A DNA stretch of 32,149 nt from Acidimicrobiales bacterium (GTDB lineage Bacteria > Actinomycetota > Acidimicrobiia > Acidimicrobiales > SHLQ01), in assembly GCA_020629375.1 (NCBI GenBank), contig JAHDDK010000047.1:1-32149 (forward strand). Direction: 5' to 3'. This document shows positions 16,849 to 24,866 of this stretch, piece after piece. The number at the start of each line of letters is the position of its first letter. Positions within the stretch are counted from its first letter, which is position 1. Below the pieces are notes generated by a model that saw nothing but the letters and a program-made list of their open reading frames with translations, was not told where the DNA came from and did not search any database. Both the position numbers and the translations under genes were made by a program.

Positions 16849-17994
16849 ATGGCCGTCGTCACGATGAAGCAGCTCCTCGACGCGGGCGTCCACTTCGGAC
16901 ACCAGACCCGTCGTTGGAACCCGAAGATGAAGCGATTCATCCACGGCGAGCGCAATGGCATCTACATCATCGATCTCAATCAGACCCTGGATCGGCTCGC
17001 TGACGCCTACGTGTACGTGCGTGACCTGACCGCCGACGGCGGCAACGTGCTGTTCGTGGGCACGAAGCGTCAGGCGCAGGACTCGATTCAGTCATATGCC
17101 GAACGCTGCGGGATGCCCTATGTCAACCAGCGGTGGTTGGGTGGCATGCTCACCAACTTCCAGACGATCTCGAAGCGTGTCGACAAGATGCAGGAGTACC
17201 GCCGCATGCGCGACTCCGGCGAGTTCGATGCGATGCCCAAGAAGGAAGCACTGCTGCTGTCGCGCGAGCTCACCAAGCTCGAGCGCAACCTCGGGGGCAT
17301 TGCGGATCTAAAGAAGGCGCCGGACGCAGTCTTCGTACTCGACACCAAGCTTGAGCACACGGCGGTCACCGAGGCGAACAAGCTCGGCCTGCCTCTCGTC
17401 GCCGTCGTCGACACCAACTGCGACCCCGACCTCGTCGACTACGTGATCCCCGGCAACGATGACGCGATCCGTGCCGGAGAGCTCATGTGCCGCGTCGTCT
17501 CCGACGCCGTACTCGAGGGACGCTTCATCCGTTCGAAGCGTGCCGAGGCCGCAGGCGCTCCTGTCGAGGGCAAGCCCGCCGAGCGTTCCGCCGAAGAAGA
17601 AGCTGCCCACGCCGCCGCCCAAGATCAGGCTCGGGCACAGGCCGCGCAGGCCGCTGCCGAGCGCGAGGCCCGCATCGCTGCCGACAAGGCGGCTGCAGAG
17701 GCCGCTCCGGCTGAAGCTGCTCCCGTTGAGGCAGAGGCCGCTCCTGCTGAAGCTGCTCCCGTCGAGGCGGAGTCCGCTCCCGCGGCCGAGATCGCCGCAA
17801 CGCCGTTCGGCGACGGCAGCCACGGCCCGCTCGACGACGGGTCCATGCCCGAGGGTTACCCCGTCAAGGGCAATGCCGACTCGATGAAGTTCCACCAGCC
17901 TGACGGCCGCTGGTACGAAGCGACCGTCGCCGAGGTCTGGTTCGCTGACGCCGCAGCGGCGACCGCTGCAGGATTCACCGAAGCGGGCAGCTGA
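16849..17994 (+). CDS. rpsB: 30S ribosomal protein S2 with extra C-terminal domain
   Basis: Residues 1 to about 230 are a full-length S2 ([64 protein letters not shown]). Ordinary S2 ends near there. This protein continues to 381 residues: an Ala/Glu-rich linker (about 231-316, with two 12-residue repeats) and a compact C-terminal domain (about 317-381, with [28 protein letters not shown] and AAAATAAGF). From memory, similar tails occur on some actinobacterial ribosomal proteins, sometimes named the sunset domain. The ribosome-binding site GAAAGGA at 16834-16840 is strong. It heads the rpsB-tsf pair. Confidence 0.96.
   Translation: MAVVTMKQLLDAGVHFGHQTRRWNPKMKRFIHGERNGIYIIDLNQTLDRLADAYVYVRDLTADGGNVLFVGTKRQAQDSIQSYAERCGMPYVNQRWLGGMLTNFQTISKRVDKMQEYRRMRDSGEFDAMPKKEALLLSRELTKLERNLGGIADLKKAPDAVFVLDTKLEHTAVTEANKLGLPLVAVVDTNCDPDLVDYVIPGNDDAIRAGELMCRVVSDAVLEGRFIRSKRAEAAGAPVEGKPAERSAEEEAAHAAAQDQARAQAAQAAAEREARIAADKAAAEAAPAEAAPVEAEAAPAEAAPVEAESAPAAEIAATPFGDGSHGPLDDGSMPEGYPVKGNADSMKFHQPDGRWYEATVAEVWFADAAAATAAGFTEAGS
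17698..17784 (+). repeat. 36-bp tandem repeat in the S2 linker (2 copies plus a part)
   Basis: Copies at 17698-17733 and 17734-17769 differ at only three bases, with a diverged partial copy after them. Each encodes [12 protein letters not shown], so the linker seems to have grown by in-frame duplication. Confidence 0.8.
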
Positions 17995-18049
17995 GCCCGC
18001 CGACCTCGATCATCCACTATCTCCCCCGAAGACTCCGAAAGACACTCCA

Positions 18050-18841
18050 ATGGCAGACATCTCTGTAGCCGATATCAAGGCCCTCCGCGACGCGACTGGC
18101 GCCGGCATGATGGACGCGAAGAAGGCCCTCACCGAAGCGGGCGGTGACATGGAAGAAGCTCGCAAGATCCTTCGCGAGAAGGGCCTCGCCAAGGCCGCAA
18201 CCCGCACCGACCGTGACAACGCCGAAGGCGCCATCGCGATCGCGTCGGGCGACGGTGCTGCGGCAATCGTGCACCTGAAGAGCGAGACCGACTTCGCCGC
18301 CAAGTCCGAAGACTTTCTCGCAGTGGTCGAGGCGGTTGCCGCTTCGGTGCTCGCCGATGGCGAAGACGCCGCCGGCACCCATCAGGCAGCGATCGAAGAA
18401 CTCCAGATCACCAAGAAGGAGAACATCGAGCTCGGTCTCGTCTCGCGGGTGACCGCCGGCGATAGCGAATCGATCGACACCTACCTCCACAAGCAGGACG
18501 GCCGCGGGGTGAACGGCGTTGTCGTGGTCGGCAACGGCGTCGATGAGGGCACGCTCCACGAGGTCGCCCTGCACATCGCCTTCGCCAAGCCGATCGGCCT
18601 GAGCCGCGACGAGATCGATCCGGCGGTGGCAGCCACCGAACGCGAGGCGCTCCTCGAGATCACCAAGGCAGAGGGCAAGCCCGAAGCTGCGTGGGACAAG
18701 ATCGTCGAAGGACGGCTGTCAGCCTGGTACGCCGATCAGGTCCTTCTCGAGCAAGGCCTCAACGGCGACAAGACATCCGTGCAGGACTCCCTCGGTGGTG
18801 GCAGCATCGTCTCGTTCTCCCAGGCGTATCTCGGAGGCTGA
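18050..18841 (+). CDS. tsf: Elongation factor Ts
   Basis: The 263-residue protein begins MADISVADIKALRDATGAGMMDAKKAL, the UBA-like N-terminal domain and signature of EF-Ts, the nucleotide exchange factor for EF-Tu. The core continues with GAAAIVHLKSETDFAAKSEDF, the second EF-Ts signature. The gene lies 55 bases after rpsB, the nearly universal neighbour, and has a weak GAAAGA ribosome-binding site. The C-terminal DKTSVQDSL is typical of the family. Confidence 0.97.
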   Translation: MADISVADIKALRDATGAGMMDAKKALTEAGGDMEEARKILREKGLAKAATRTDRDNAEGAIAIASGDGAAAIVHLKSETDFAAKSEDFLAVVEAVAASVLADGEDAAGTHQAAIEELQITKKENIELGLVSRVTAGDSESIDTYLHKQDGRGVNGVVVVGNGVDEGTLHEVALHIAFAKPIGLSRDEIDPAVAATEREALLEITKAEGKPEAAWDKIVEGRLSAWYADQVLLEQGLNGDKTSVQDSLGGGSIVSFSQAYLGG

Positions 18842-18913
18842 ACTTCACGGTTCGCCACGAATAATCCTCCGGCGGGACTCAGCACAGCACCGTTCGATCC
18901 GACAGGAGCGCGC

Positions 18914-19645
18914 ATGTCCGACAGCCCCAAGGCCACGCCGAAATGGGACCGAATTCTCCTGAAAGTCTCTGGTGAGGCTTTCGCAGGACCCGAATCGTAC
19001 GGCATCGACGGCGACACCGTTCAGTCGATCGCGAACGGCATCGTTGACGTTCGGGACGCATTCGACGTGTCGATCGGTGTAGTCGTTGGCGGCGGCAACA
19101 TCTGGCGCGGTCAGGCTGGCGCAGGGGCCGGCATGGATCGCTCGCAGGCCGATTCGATGGGCATGCTCGCGACGGTCATCAATGCGCTGGCGCTGCAGGA
19201 TCGTCTCGAACGAAGAGGACAATCGACGCGGGTGATGTCGGCGATCCACATGGCGCAGGTCGCGGAGCCGTACATTCGACGACGGGCGATTCGTCACCTC
19301 GAGAAGGGGCGGGTCGTGGTGTTCGCCGGTGGTACCGGCAACCCGTTCTTCACGACGGACACGACCGCCGCACTCCGCGCCGCCGAGATCGAGGCGGGCG
19401 CCGTGCTCAAAGGTACCCAGACCGATGGCCTCTACACCGCCGATCCGAAGCTCGATCCGACGGCGACGAAGATCGACGAGATCAGCCATATGGAAGTCGT
19501 CAAGCGCGGCTTGCGGGCCATGGACACGACGGCGATCACGCTCTGCATGGAGAACAACTTGCCGATCGCGATCTTCGAACTGATGGCCGAAGGCAACGTG
19601 CAAGCGATTCTTCGCGGCGAATCGGTGGGCACCCTGGTGCACTGA
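18914..19645 (+). CDS. pyrH: Uridylate kinase (UMP kinase)
   Basis: The 243-residue enzyme belongs to the amino-acid-kinase fold. It shows [56 protein letters not shown] and GLYTADPK. It phosphorylates UMP to UDP and is usually a hexamer inhibited by UTP. AGGAG at 18904-18908 lies 5 bases before the ATG. It is followed by frr after only 30 bases, as in most bacteria. Confidence 0.97.
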   Translation: MSDSPKATPKWDRILLKVSGEAFAGPESYGIDGDTVQSIANGIVDVRDAFDVSIGVVVGGGNIWRGQAGAGAGMDRSQADSMGMLATVINALALQDRLERRGQSTRVMSAIHMAQVAEPYIRRRAIRHLEKGRVVVFAGGTGNPFFTTDTTAALRAAEIEAGAVLKGTQTDGLYTADPKLDPTATKIDEISHMEVVKRGLRAMDTTAITLCMENNLPIAIFELMAEGNVQAILRGESVGTLVH

Positions 19646-19655
19646 CCACCGGTTC

Positions 19656-19676
19656 TGTGCACTACAAAGGTGCACA
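19656..19676 (+). promoter_or_regulatory. Hairpin displaying the frr ribosome-binding site
   Basis: TGTGCAC at 19656-19662 and GTGCACA at 19670-19676 form a 7-bp stem. Its 7-base loop, TACAAAG, holds most of the AAAGG ribosome-binding site, and the last stem base is the A of the frr ATG. A third GTGCAC at 19637-19642 overlaps the end of pyrH and could pair instead with either arm. Confidence 0.45.
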
Positions 19677-20242
19677 TGAGCGAAGAGATCGAGATGGTGC
19701 TCCTCGAGGCCGAGGACAAGATGGATGGAGCCGTTGGCCACACGCGTCGCGAAATGGCCACGATCCGTACCGGCCGGGCGAGCTCGGCCTTCGTCGAGAA
19801 GCTCACGGTTGAGGCATACGGCGTCGACATGTCGATGCAGGAGCTCGCGACATTCTCGGTGCCCGAGGCACGACAGCTCGTGATCACCCCGCACGACATC
19901 GCCAATGTCGAACCGATCGAACGGGCGATTCGCAACTCCGACCTCGGCCTGTCGCCGACATCGGATGGGCGGATGCTTCGCCTCTCGTTCCCGCCGCTCA
20001 CGAATGAGCGTCGCAAAGAACTCGTGAAGCTCGTCAATCAGATGGCGGAGGACGGCAAAGGTCGAGTCCGAGGCTTTCGCCGATCGAGCCGTAAGGAGCT
20101 CGAGGACCTCGAAAAGGAGGGCGGCATCGGCAAGGACGACATCGAACGAGCCGAGAAAGCTCTCGACGATCTCACCCGTGCGCACGAGGACCACATCGAA
20201 TCGGCGCGGGAGGCCAAGGAAAAGGAGCTCCTCGAGGTTTAG
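19676..20242 (+). CDS. frr: Ribosome recycling factor
   Basis: The 188-residue protein has the RRF signatures: KMDGAVGHTRREMATIRTGRAS at the N-terminus and LRLSFPPLTNERRKELVK in the middle, then the long C-terminal helix. With EF-G it splits the post-termination ribosome. The ATG at 19676 follows AAAGG by 5 bases; an in-frame GTG at 19670 overlaps that site and is unlikely. It completes the conserved rpsB-tsf-pyrH-frr block. Confidence 0.97.
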   Translation: MSEEIEMVLLEAEDKMDGAVGHTRREMATIRTGRASSAFVEKLTVEAYGVDMSMQELATFSVPEARQLVITPHDIANVEPIERAIRNSDLGLSPTSDGRMLRLSFPPLTNERRKELVKLVNQMAEDGKGRVRGFRRSSRKELEDLEKEGGIGKDDIERAEKALDDLTRAHEDHIESAREAKEKELLEV

Positions 20243-20263
20243 GAGCCTTGAGGGACCCTCTTG

Positions 20264-20269
20264 TAACCT
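20264..20269 (+). promoter_or_regulatory. Putative -10 box (TAACCT) of cdsA
   Basis: TAACCT lies 24 bases before GTG 20294. The short leader would contain GGAGG at 20278-20282, 11 bases before the start codon, which is slightly wide. The frr-cdsA gap is 51 bases, so read-through from upstream is also possible. Confidence 0.35.
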
Positions 20270-20293
20270 TCTCGACCGGAGGATTCCATCATC

Positions 20294-21844
20294 GTGGACA
20301 GCAACAACGAATTCGACGAGACCGAGTCGGTATCCGGCGCATCGGTCTTCGGCGACGACGCGAACTACTCGGCGGGTGACTCCGTGTTCGGGGATGAGCC
20401 CGAGCAGCAGTCGGCGTTCGGCGACTCCGTGTTCGGCGGCGCCGACTCCGGATCCGACAGCGTCTTCGGGGACGACGACGAAAGTGTCTTCGCTGCCGCC
20501 GATGATGCGGACGGCAGTGTCTTCGCTGCCGCCGATGATGCGGGCGACAACGCCGCCTCGATGCTCGAACACGACCCCTGGGGCGCCGAGCCCGAGACCG
20601 TAACGGTCGATGATTTCGACACCGGACCAGCGCACGCCATGGGCACGCCAGCCTGGGGCGACGATGACGACGAGCTCGTCGTCGAGCCGACGTCTGGCGC
20701 AGCGTCGTGGACCGAGTCTGGCGAGCAGACTGTGGCGCTCGATGTCGAGCCCGGAGACGGGGATGATCTCGACGCGTGGTCCGGCCTGGAGCCCGCAGCT
20801 GCTGCTGCGGTGCCGGTGGCGTCGAGCGCCACCTGGGACCCGGGACTCGACGGCGGAACAGCCGACGACGGTGAACCTCCGCTCGTTCAGATCGGCGGCA
20901 GCGGCGCGGCGACCGAATCGTCCGAGCGGTTCTTCACCTACGACGATCAGGTTCCCGACGACTATTTCGAAGAGGACCCCGACGTCGGCGCCGGTGGCCG
21001 CGACATGAACTCGGCCATCATCACCGGAGTGGTCTTGCTGGCGCTGGCGATCCTGGCGATCACGCTTGGCCCGCTCGTTGCGCTCGCCTTGATCGTCATC
21101 ATGGTTGCGCTGTCGGCAGGCGAGTTCTTCAATGCGCTCCGCGTCGCGGGATACCAGCCGGCGACGCTGCTCGGTCTCGCGGCAAGCGTGGCCCTGCCGA
21201 TAGCGGTCTACACCCGTGGGCTCCAGGCTGTTCCGGTCATTCTCGCCTTAGCGGTGATCTTCGGCATGCTCTGGTATTTGTCGGGCGTCGCCCACGAGAT
21301 GCCGGTCATGAACCTCGGCGTCACCCTGCTCGGGATTCTGTGGATCGGTGGCCTGGCCTCATTCGGCGCAGCAATGCTCGAGACGGCCGATCGCTTCGCG
21401 CTCGCTGGCGACAACGGCACTGGGTTGCTCTTGGCGGCGATCGTCGTGACGATCGGCTACGACGTCGGGGCGTTCTTCGCGGGACGGTCATTCGGCCGAA
21501 CACCGCTCACCTCCGTGAGCCCAAACAAGACGGTCGAAGGACTGATCGGCGGCGCAGTCGCCGCAGCCATCGCGGCCGTCGTGTTCTTCAACATCGTTGG
21601 TATCGCCGAGCCATGGCAGACGAATGGCAGCTTCACCGATGCACTCATTCTCGGTGTCGTCGGCGCCATCATGGCGCCGCTCGGCGACCTTGCTGAGTCG
21701 CTCGTCAAACGCGACCTCGGGATCAAGGACATGGGCGCGATTCTGCCGGGCCACGGCGGATTCCTCGATCGGTTCGATGCATTGTTGTTCGTGATTCCCG
21801 CCGTCTACTTCCTCGCCGAGGCGCTGTTCTACACGACCAACTGA
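20294..21844 (+). CDS. cdsA: Phosphatidate cytidylyltransferase with long acidic N-terminal extension
   Basis: The enzyme makes CDP-diacylglycerol from phosphatidate and CTP in the membrane. The C-terminal half (about 238-516) has several membrane segments and the CdsA signature SLVKRDLGIKDMG to LPGHGGFLDRFD (from about 469). Typical CdsA is under 310 residues; this one is 516. The first 235 or so residues are acidic, rich in Asp, Gly and Ser, predicted disordered, with repeated SVFGD motifs and a 33-bp DNA duplication. The start is GTG 20294; a shorter start just before the membrane part (RDMNSAII, Met238) has no obvious ribosome-binding site. The extension should face the cytoplasm. Confidence 0.93.
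   Translation: MDSNNEFDETESVSGASVFGDDANYSAGDSVFGDEPEQQSAFGDSVFGGADSGSDSVFGDDDESVFAAADDADGSVFAAADDAGDNAASMLEHDPWGAEPETVTVDDFDTGPAHAMGTPAWGDDDDELVVEPTSGAASWTESGEQTVALDVEPGDGDDLDAWSGLEPAAAAAVPVASSATWDPGLDGGTADDGEPPLVQIGGSGAATESSERFFTYDDQVPDDYFEEDPDVGAGGRDMNSAIITGVVLLALAILAITLGPLVALALIVIMVALSAGEFFNALRVAGYQPATLLGLAASVALPIAVYTRGLQAVPVILALAVIFGMLWYLSGVAHEMPVMNLGVTLLGILWIGGLASFGAAMLETADRFALAGDNGTGLLLAAIVVTIGYDVGAFFAGRSFGRTPLTSVSPNKTVEGLIGGAVAAAIAAVVFFNIVGIAEPWQTNGSFTDALILGVVGAIMAPLGDLAESLVKRDLGIKDMGAILPGHGGFLDRFDALLFVIPAVYFLAEALFYTTN
20483..20543 (+). repeat. 33-bp tandem duplication in the cdsA extension
   Basis: The 28 bases at 20483-20510 recur exactly at 20516-20543, a period of 33 bp (11 codons). 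Each encodes SVFAAADDA followed by Asp/Ala-Gly. It is a recent in-frame duplication within the SVFGD-rich tail. Confidence 0.9.
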
Positions 21845-21856
21845 GCAGGCCCGCTC

Positions 21857-21862
21857 TAACGT
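21857..21862 (+). promoter_or_regulatory. Putative -10 box (TAACGT) of dxr
   Basis: TAACGT is followed by 7 bases (GGTCGAC) and GTG 21870. It overlaps the alternative start GTG 21861, so it argues for the start at 21870. Confidence 0.4.
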
Positions 21863-21869
21863 GGTCGAC

Positions 21870-23021
21870 GTGACCACCGTCGCCGTCATGGGCTCGTCGG
21901 GATCGATCGGGACCCAGACGCTCGATATCGTTCGTCGCCATCGCGACGCGTACGACGTCGTGGCGCTGTCGGTGGCGACCAACGTCGACGTGTTGTGCGA
22001 ACAGGTCGACGAGTTCGACCCGGATGTCGTGGTCGTCGCCACGACCGATCTCGCGGCGGAGGCCCGCGAGCGGGTCGCCGGGCGCTGCGAAATCCTGGTC
22101 GGCAACGATGGACTCCGTGCGGCGTCGGCGGAGGCCGACGTCGTGATCAATGGTGTCATGGGATTCGCCGGACTCGCCGTCACGTTGTCGACGCTCGAAC
22201 ACGGCAAACGGTTGGGACTCGCCAACAAGGAATCGCTGATCGCTGCGGGACCGATCGTGCAGATCGCCCGGGCCACACCGGGAGCCGAGCTCGTTCCGGT
22301 CGACTCCGAACACTGTGCGCTCCACCAGTGTCTGCGTGCATCGACCGAGGGCCGGGGCGTCGATCGACTCGTTCTGACCGCATCAGGAGGGCCGTTCCGA
22401 GGCCGCACGGCTGCCGACCTTGCGGAGGTGACCGTCGAAGAGGCTCTTGCCCATCCGACGTGGTCGATGGGCCCAAAGATCACGATCGACTCGTCGACCT
22501 TGATGAACAAGGGGCTCGAAGTGATCGAGGCGCACGAGCTCTACGGCATCGACTACGACGACATCGACGTCGTCGTTCACCCGCAGTCGATCGTCCACTC
22601 GATGGTCGCCTACGCCGACGGGTCGACGATCGCACAGCTTTCCGAGCCCGACATGCGACTCTGCATTGCGTACGCCCTCGCCTGGCCCGAGCGGTTCGAC
22701 ACCGCCCACGGCGCCATGGACTGGTCGACGGCACACACGTTGACCTTCGAACCCCCGGACCGGAACGCGTTCCGTTGTCTCGATCTCGCCTACCACGCTG
22801 GCCGAGTCGGCGGCACCGCACCCGCCTGGCTGAGCGCTGCCAACGAGGTCGTTGTCGATGCCTTTCTGGATGGCCTCATGCCATGGTCCGGAATTGCCGA
22901 ACTACTTGAACAGTTGATGAATGAACACGACGGTGCGCAAGCGGACTCGCTCGACGCCGTCCTCGACGCCGACGAGCGAGCACGCGCCCGCGCTCGGCAG
23001 CACATTCGTGAGAGCCTGTGA
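21870..23021 (+). CDS. dxr: 1-deoxy-D-xylulose 5-phosphate reductoisomerase
   Basis: The 383-residue enzyme catalyses the second step of the MEP isoprenoid pathway, turning DXP into MEP with NADPH. It has the nucleotide site MGSSGSIGTQTLDIV, NKESLI, the metal and substrate motifs VPVDSEHCALHQCL, TASGGPFRGR, HPTWSMGPKITIDSSTLMNKG and the HPQSIVHSMV loop. The GTG at 21870 is chosen because of the -10 spacing; GTG 21861 would add three residues. ispG, a later step of the same pathway, lies 1.85 kb downstream, with the protease gene between them as in other actinobacteria. Confidence 0.96.
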   Translation: MTTVAVMGSSGSIGTQTLDIVRRHRDAYDVVALSVATNVDVLCEQVDEFDPDVVVVATTDLAAEARERVAGRCEILVGNDGLRAASAEADVVINGVMGFAGLAVTLSTLEHGKRLGLANKESLIAAGPIVQIARATPGAELVPVDSEHCALHQCLRASTEGRGVDRLVLTASGGPFRGRTAADLAEVTVEEALAHPTWSMGPKITIDSSTLMNKGLEVIEAHELYGIDYDDIDVVVHPQSIVHSMVAYADGSTIAQLSEPDMRLCIAYALAWPERFDTAHGAMDWSTAHTLTFEPPDRNAFRCLDLAYHAGRVGGTAPAWLSAANEVVVDAFLDGLMPWSGIAELLEQLMNEHDGAQADSLDAVLDADERARARARQHIRESL

Positions 23022-23025
23022 CCTG

Positions 23026-24546
23026 ATGACCGATACCGCTGATCGCCCCACCGCCGTCGACGACGACGCCTTCATCGACGAGGTCATCTCGGAGACCTCG
23101 ATGCGGGAGCCCGATGTCGACGAGGAGCTCGGCGTGCAGCCCATGCGCTTCCTCGGCTTGCTGGGTGTCATCGCCGCGATGACCATTCTCGGCGGCTGGC
23201 AGCTTCTGTTGATCGTCGGCTTGCTCGTGTTGTTCATCATCATTCACGAAGCGGGGCACTACTTCACGGCCCGCTGGTCGGGGATGAAGGCCACGGAGTT
23301 CTTCATTGGTTTTGGGCCGCGGATCTTTGCGTTCCAACGCGGCGAAACCACATTCGGCCTCAAGGCGCTGCCGTTCGGGGCCTATGTTCGGATCATCGGG
23401 ATGAACAACCTCGATGAGGTCGATCCGGCCGATGAGGCGCGTACGTACCGAGAAGCCGCCTGGCACAAGCGATTCCTGACCGTCGCCGCCGGCCCTGCGA
23501 GTCATTTCGTGATCGCCGTGATCCTTGCCGGGATCGCCATCTGGCAGTTCGGCGAGACCGTCGATGACGAGTGGGCCGTCGACCAGGTGATCCCGTTCAG
23601 TGCAGCGGCCGAAGCCGGCCTCGAAGCCGGCGACCAGATCATTGCGATCGACGGCGTGTCAACCACGGACTTCGAGGACCTCGCCGGGGTGGTTACCGCG
23701 GTTCAGGGACAACAAGTCGACCTCGACATCGTCCGCAGCGGCGATACCCAAACGGTCAGCGCCCGAATCGGCGAACGCCTGACCGCGGCCGGTGCCCGTG
23801 GCTATTCAGGCCTGTACACCGGAGATCTCGTGCTCGGGATCGACGGTGTGCCCGTCGCCAACTATGCCGAGTTCGCCGCACTGGCGTCCGAACGGATCGG
23901 CGAGAAGGTCGAAGTCGACGTCGTCTACCGCAGCGAGCGACACACCGAGCTCGTCACGATCAACGAGGTCATTCTCGATGACGCCGTCTCTGGCTTCCTC
24001 GGTGTCGCCAGAGGTGACGTCCGCCAGCCCCTGCCGATCACCGAAGCCGCATCGCAGGCTGTACCGATCGTCTGGAACGGCACCAGCGAGATGGCGTCGC
24101 GGTTCGCCACGCTGTTGACCTCCGCCGATGGCCTCCGCGGCCTTTTCGCCCTTCCTCCAGCCAACCCCGGCACCGGCCTCGATTCGGTTGCCTTCGACCC
24201 TGCGCAGGAGCGCCCGCTTCCCGAGCTCGACGAGAATCGAATTTTGTCGATCGTCGGCGCGGTCGGGATCGGACAACAGCTCGTCGACGATGGCATGGCC
24301 ACGGTCCTGATCTTCTTCGTCGGCCTCAACATTTCTCTGGGGCTCATCAATCTCGTACCGCTGCTTCCGTTTGATGGTGGGCACATGGCTGTCGCCACCT
24401 ACGAACGCCTCCGCTCCTGGGGCGGCCGCCGCCATCGGGTCGATGCCGCCCGACTGCTGCCCATCACCTACGCCGTCGTCGGACTCATGTTGCTCATCGG
24501 CGGAATCGCCATCATCCGCGACATCGTCGACCCGATCCAGCTGTAA
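23026..24546 (+). CDS. RseP/Rip1-like site-2 membrane metalloprotease
   Basis: The 506-residue protein starts at ATG 23026, four bases after dxr. A cytoplasmic acidic start (1-45) leads to membrane segments with the zinc motif HEAGH (His74, Glu75, His78) and, near the C-terminus, NLVPLLPFDGGH (Asp450 as third ligand). Two PDZ-like regions lie between (about 180-255 and 260-320; AGLEAGDQIIAIDG and LYTGDLVLGIDG). It should cut anti-sigma factors or other membrane proteins within the bilayer. Mycobacterial Rip1 sits in the same dxr-rip-ispG order. The substrate is not evident from the window. Confidence 0.93.
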   Translation: MTDTADRPTAVDDDAFIDEVISETSMREPDVDEELGVQPMRFLGLLGVIAAMTILGGWQLLLIVGLLVLFIIIHEAGHYFTARWSGMKATEFFIGFGPRIFAFQRGETTFGLKALPFGAYVRIIGMNNLDEVDPADEARTYREAAWHKRFLTVAAGPASHFVIAVILAGIAIWQFGETVDDEWAVDQVIPFSAAAEAGLEAGDQIIAIDGVSTTDFEDLAGVVTAVQGQQVDLDIVRSGDTQTVSARIGERLTAAGARGYSGLYTGDLVLGIDGVPVANYAEFAALASERIGEKVEVDVVYRSERHTELVTINEVILDDAVSGFLGVARGDVRQPLPITEAASQAVPIVWNGTSEMASRFATLLTSADGLRGLFALPPANPGTGLDSVAFDPAQERPLPELDENRILSIVGAVGIGQQLVDDGMATVLIFFVGLNISLGLINLVPLLPFDGGHMAVATYERLRSWGGRRHRVDAARLLPITYAVVGLMLLIGGIAIIRDIVDPIQL

Positions 24547-24551
24547 CTTGC

Positions 24552-24576
24552 CGCAGAGCAGCAGCGCTGCTCTGCG
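24552..24576 (+). terminator. Strong hairpin right after the protease gene
   Basis: CGCAGAGCAGC and GCTGCTCTGCG form a perfect 11-bp stem with a 3-base AGC loop, starting 5 bases after the stop codon. No T-run follows, so it may be a factor-assisted terminator or an RNA-stabilising end. It is flanked by direct copies of ACTTGCCGCA at 24546-24555 and 24580-24589. Confidence 0.5.
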
Positions 24577-24581
24577 ATCAC

Positions 24582-24833
24582 TTGCCGCAATCCTCGCCTT
24601 CGGCTCGTCTGCGGAATGCCGGAGGCCGTGTTCCGCTCCGAGCCGCAGGCTCGAAGCTGGCCGGTTGCTGACGCCTGACGCTAGAGCTCCATTTGCGTCT
24701 CGTTTGGGTTGGGTTCGCCCGTGTTCTAGGTGCTGGAGCGCCCGGATACGGATGAGCACTGGCGCTGAGTGCCCGCGCTGCCATGGCCTCCGGCAATTCG
24801 CAGAAGCCGGCACGAGGCGGGCGATTGCGGCAA
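24582..24833. repeat. Non-coding gap with long imperfect inverted repeat
   Basis: The 320-bp gap 24547-24866 holds no convincing gene. Its outer parts, 24582-24630 and 24782-24833, are imperfect inverted repeats of about 50 bp, including TTGCCGCAATC/GATTGCGGCAA and TGCCGGAGGCC/GGCCTCCGGCA. Inside are a CGAGCC-GCA-GGCTCG hairpin (24639-24653) and an unpaired-looking AT-richer stretch around 24684-24728. It could be a small non-autonomous repeat element or a structured RNA. Open frames cross it on both strands but lack family resemblance and a ribosome-binding site. Confidence 0.6.
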
Positions 24834-24854
24834 CACCACAGGGGCGGTTGCGGC

Positions 24855-24860
24855 GATAAT
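24855..24860 (+). promoter_or_regulatory. Putative -10 box (GATAAT) of ispG
   Basis: GATAAT matches the TATAAT consensus at five of six places and is followed by GGAGCG and ATG 24867. The GGAG is too close to the ATG to be a good ribosome-binding site, so a leaderless transcript is likely. The inverted-repeat region then lies upstream of the transcript. Confidence 0.4.
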
Positions 24861-24866
24861 GGAGCG

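Noticed and set aside
17539..17994. The S2 tail as a frameshift fusion with a neighbouring gene
   Set aside because: The frame is continuous, codon use is unchanged, and tsf has its own intact start 55 bases later.
18845..20635. A 596-codon open frame on the minus strand
   Set aside because: It runs antisense across pyrH and frr, whose protein signatures are unmistakable. Long antisense frames are a side effect of GC-rich codon use.
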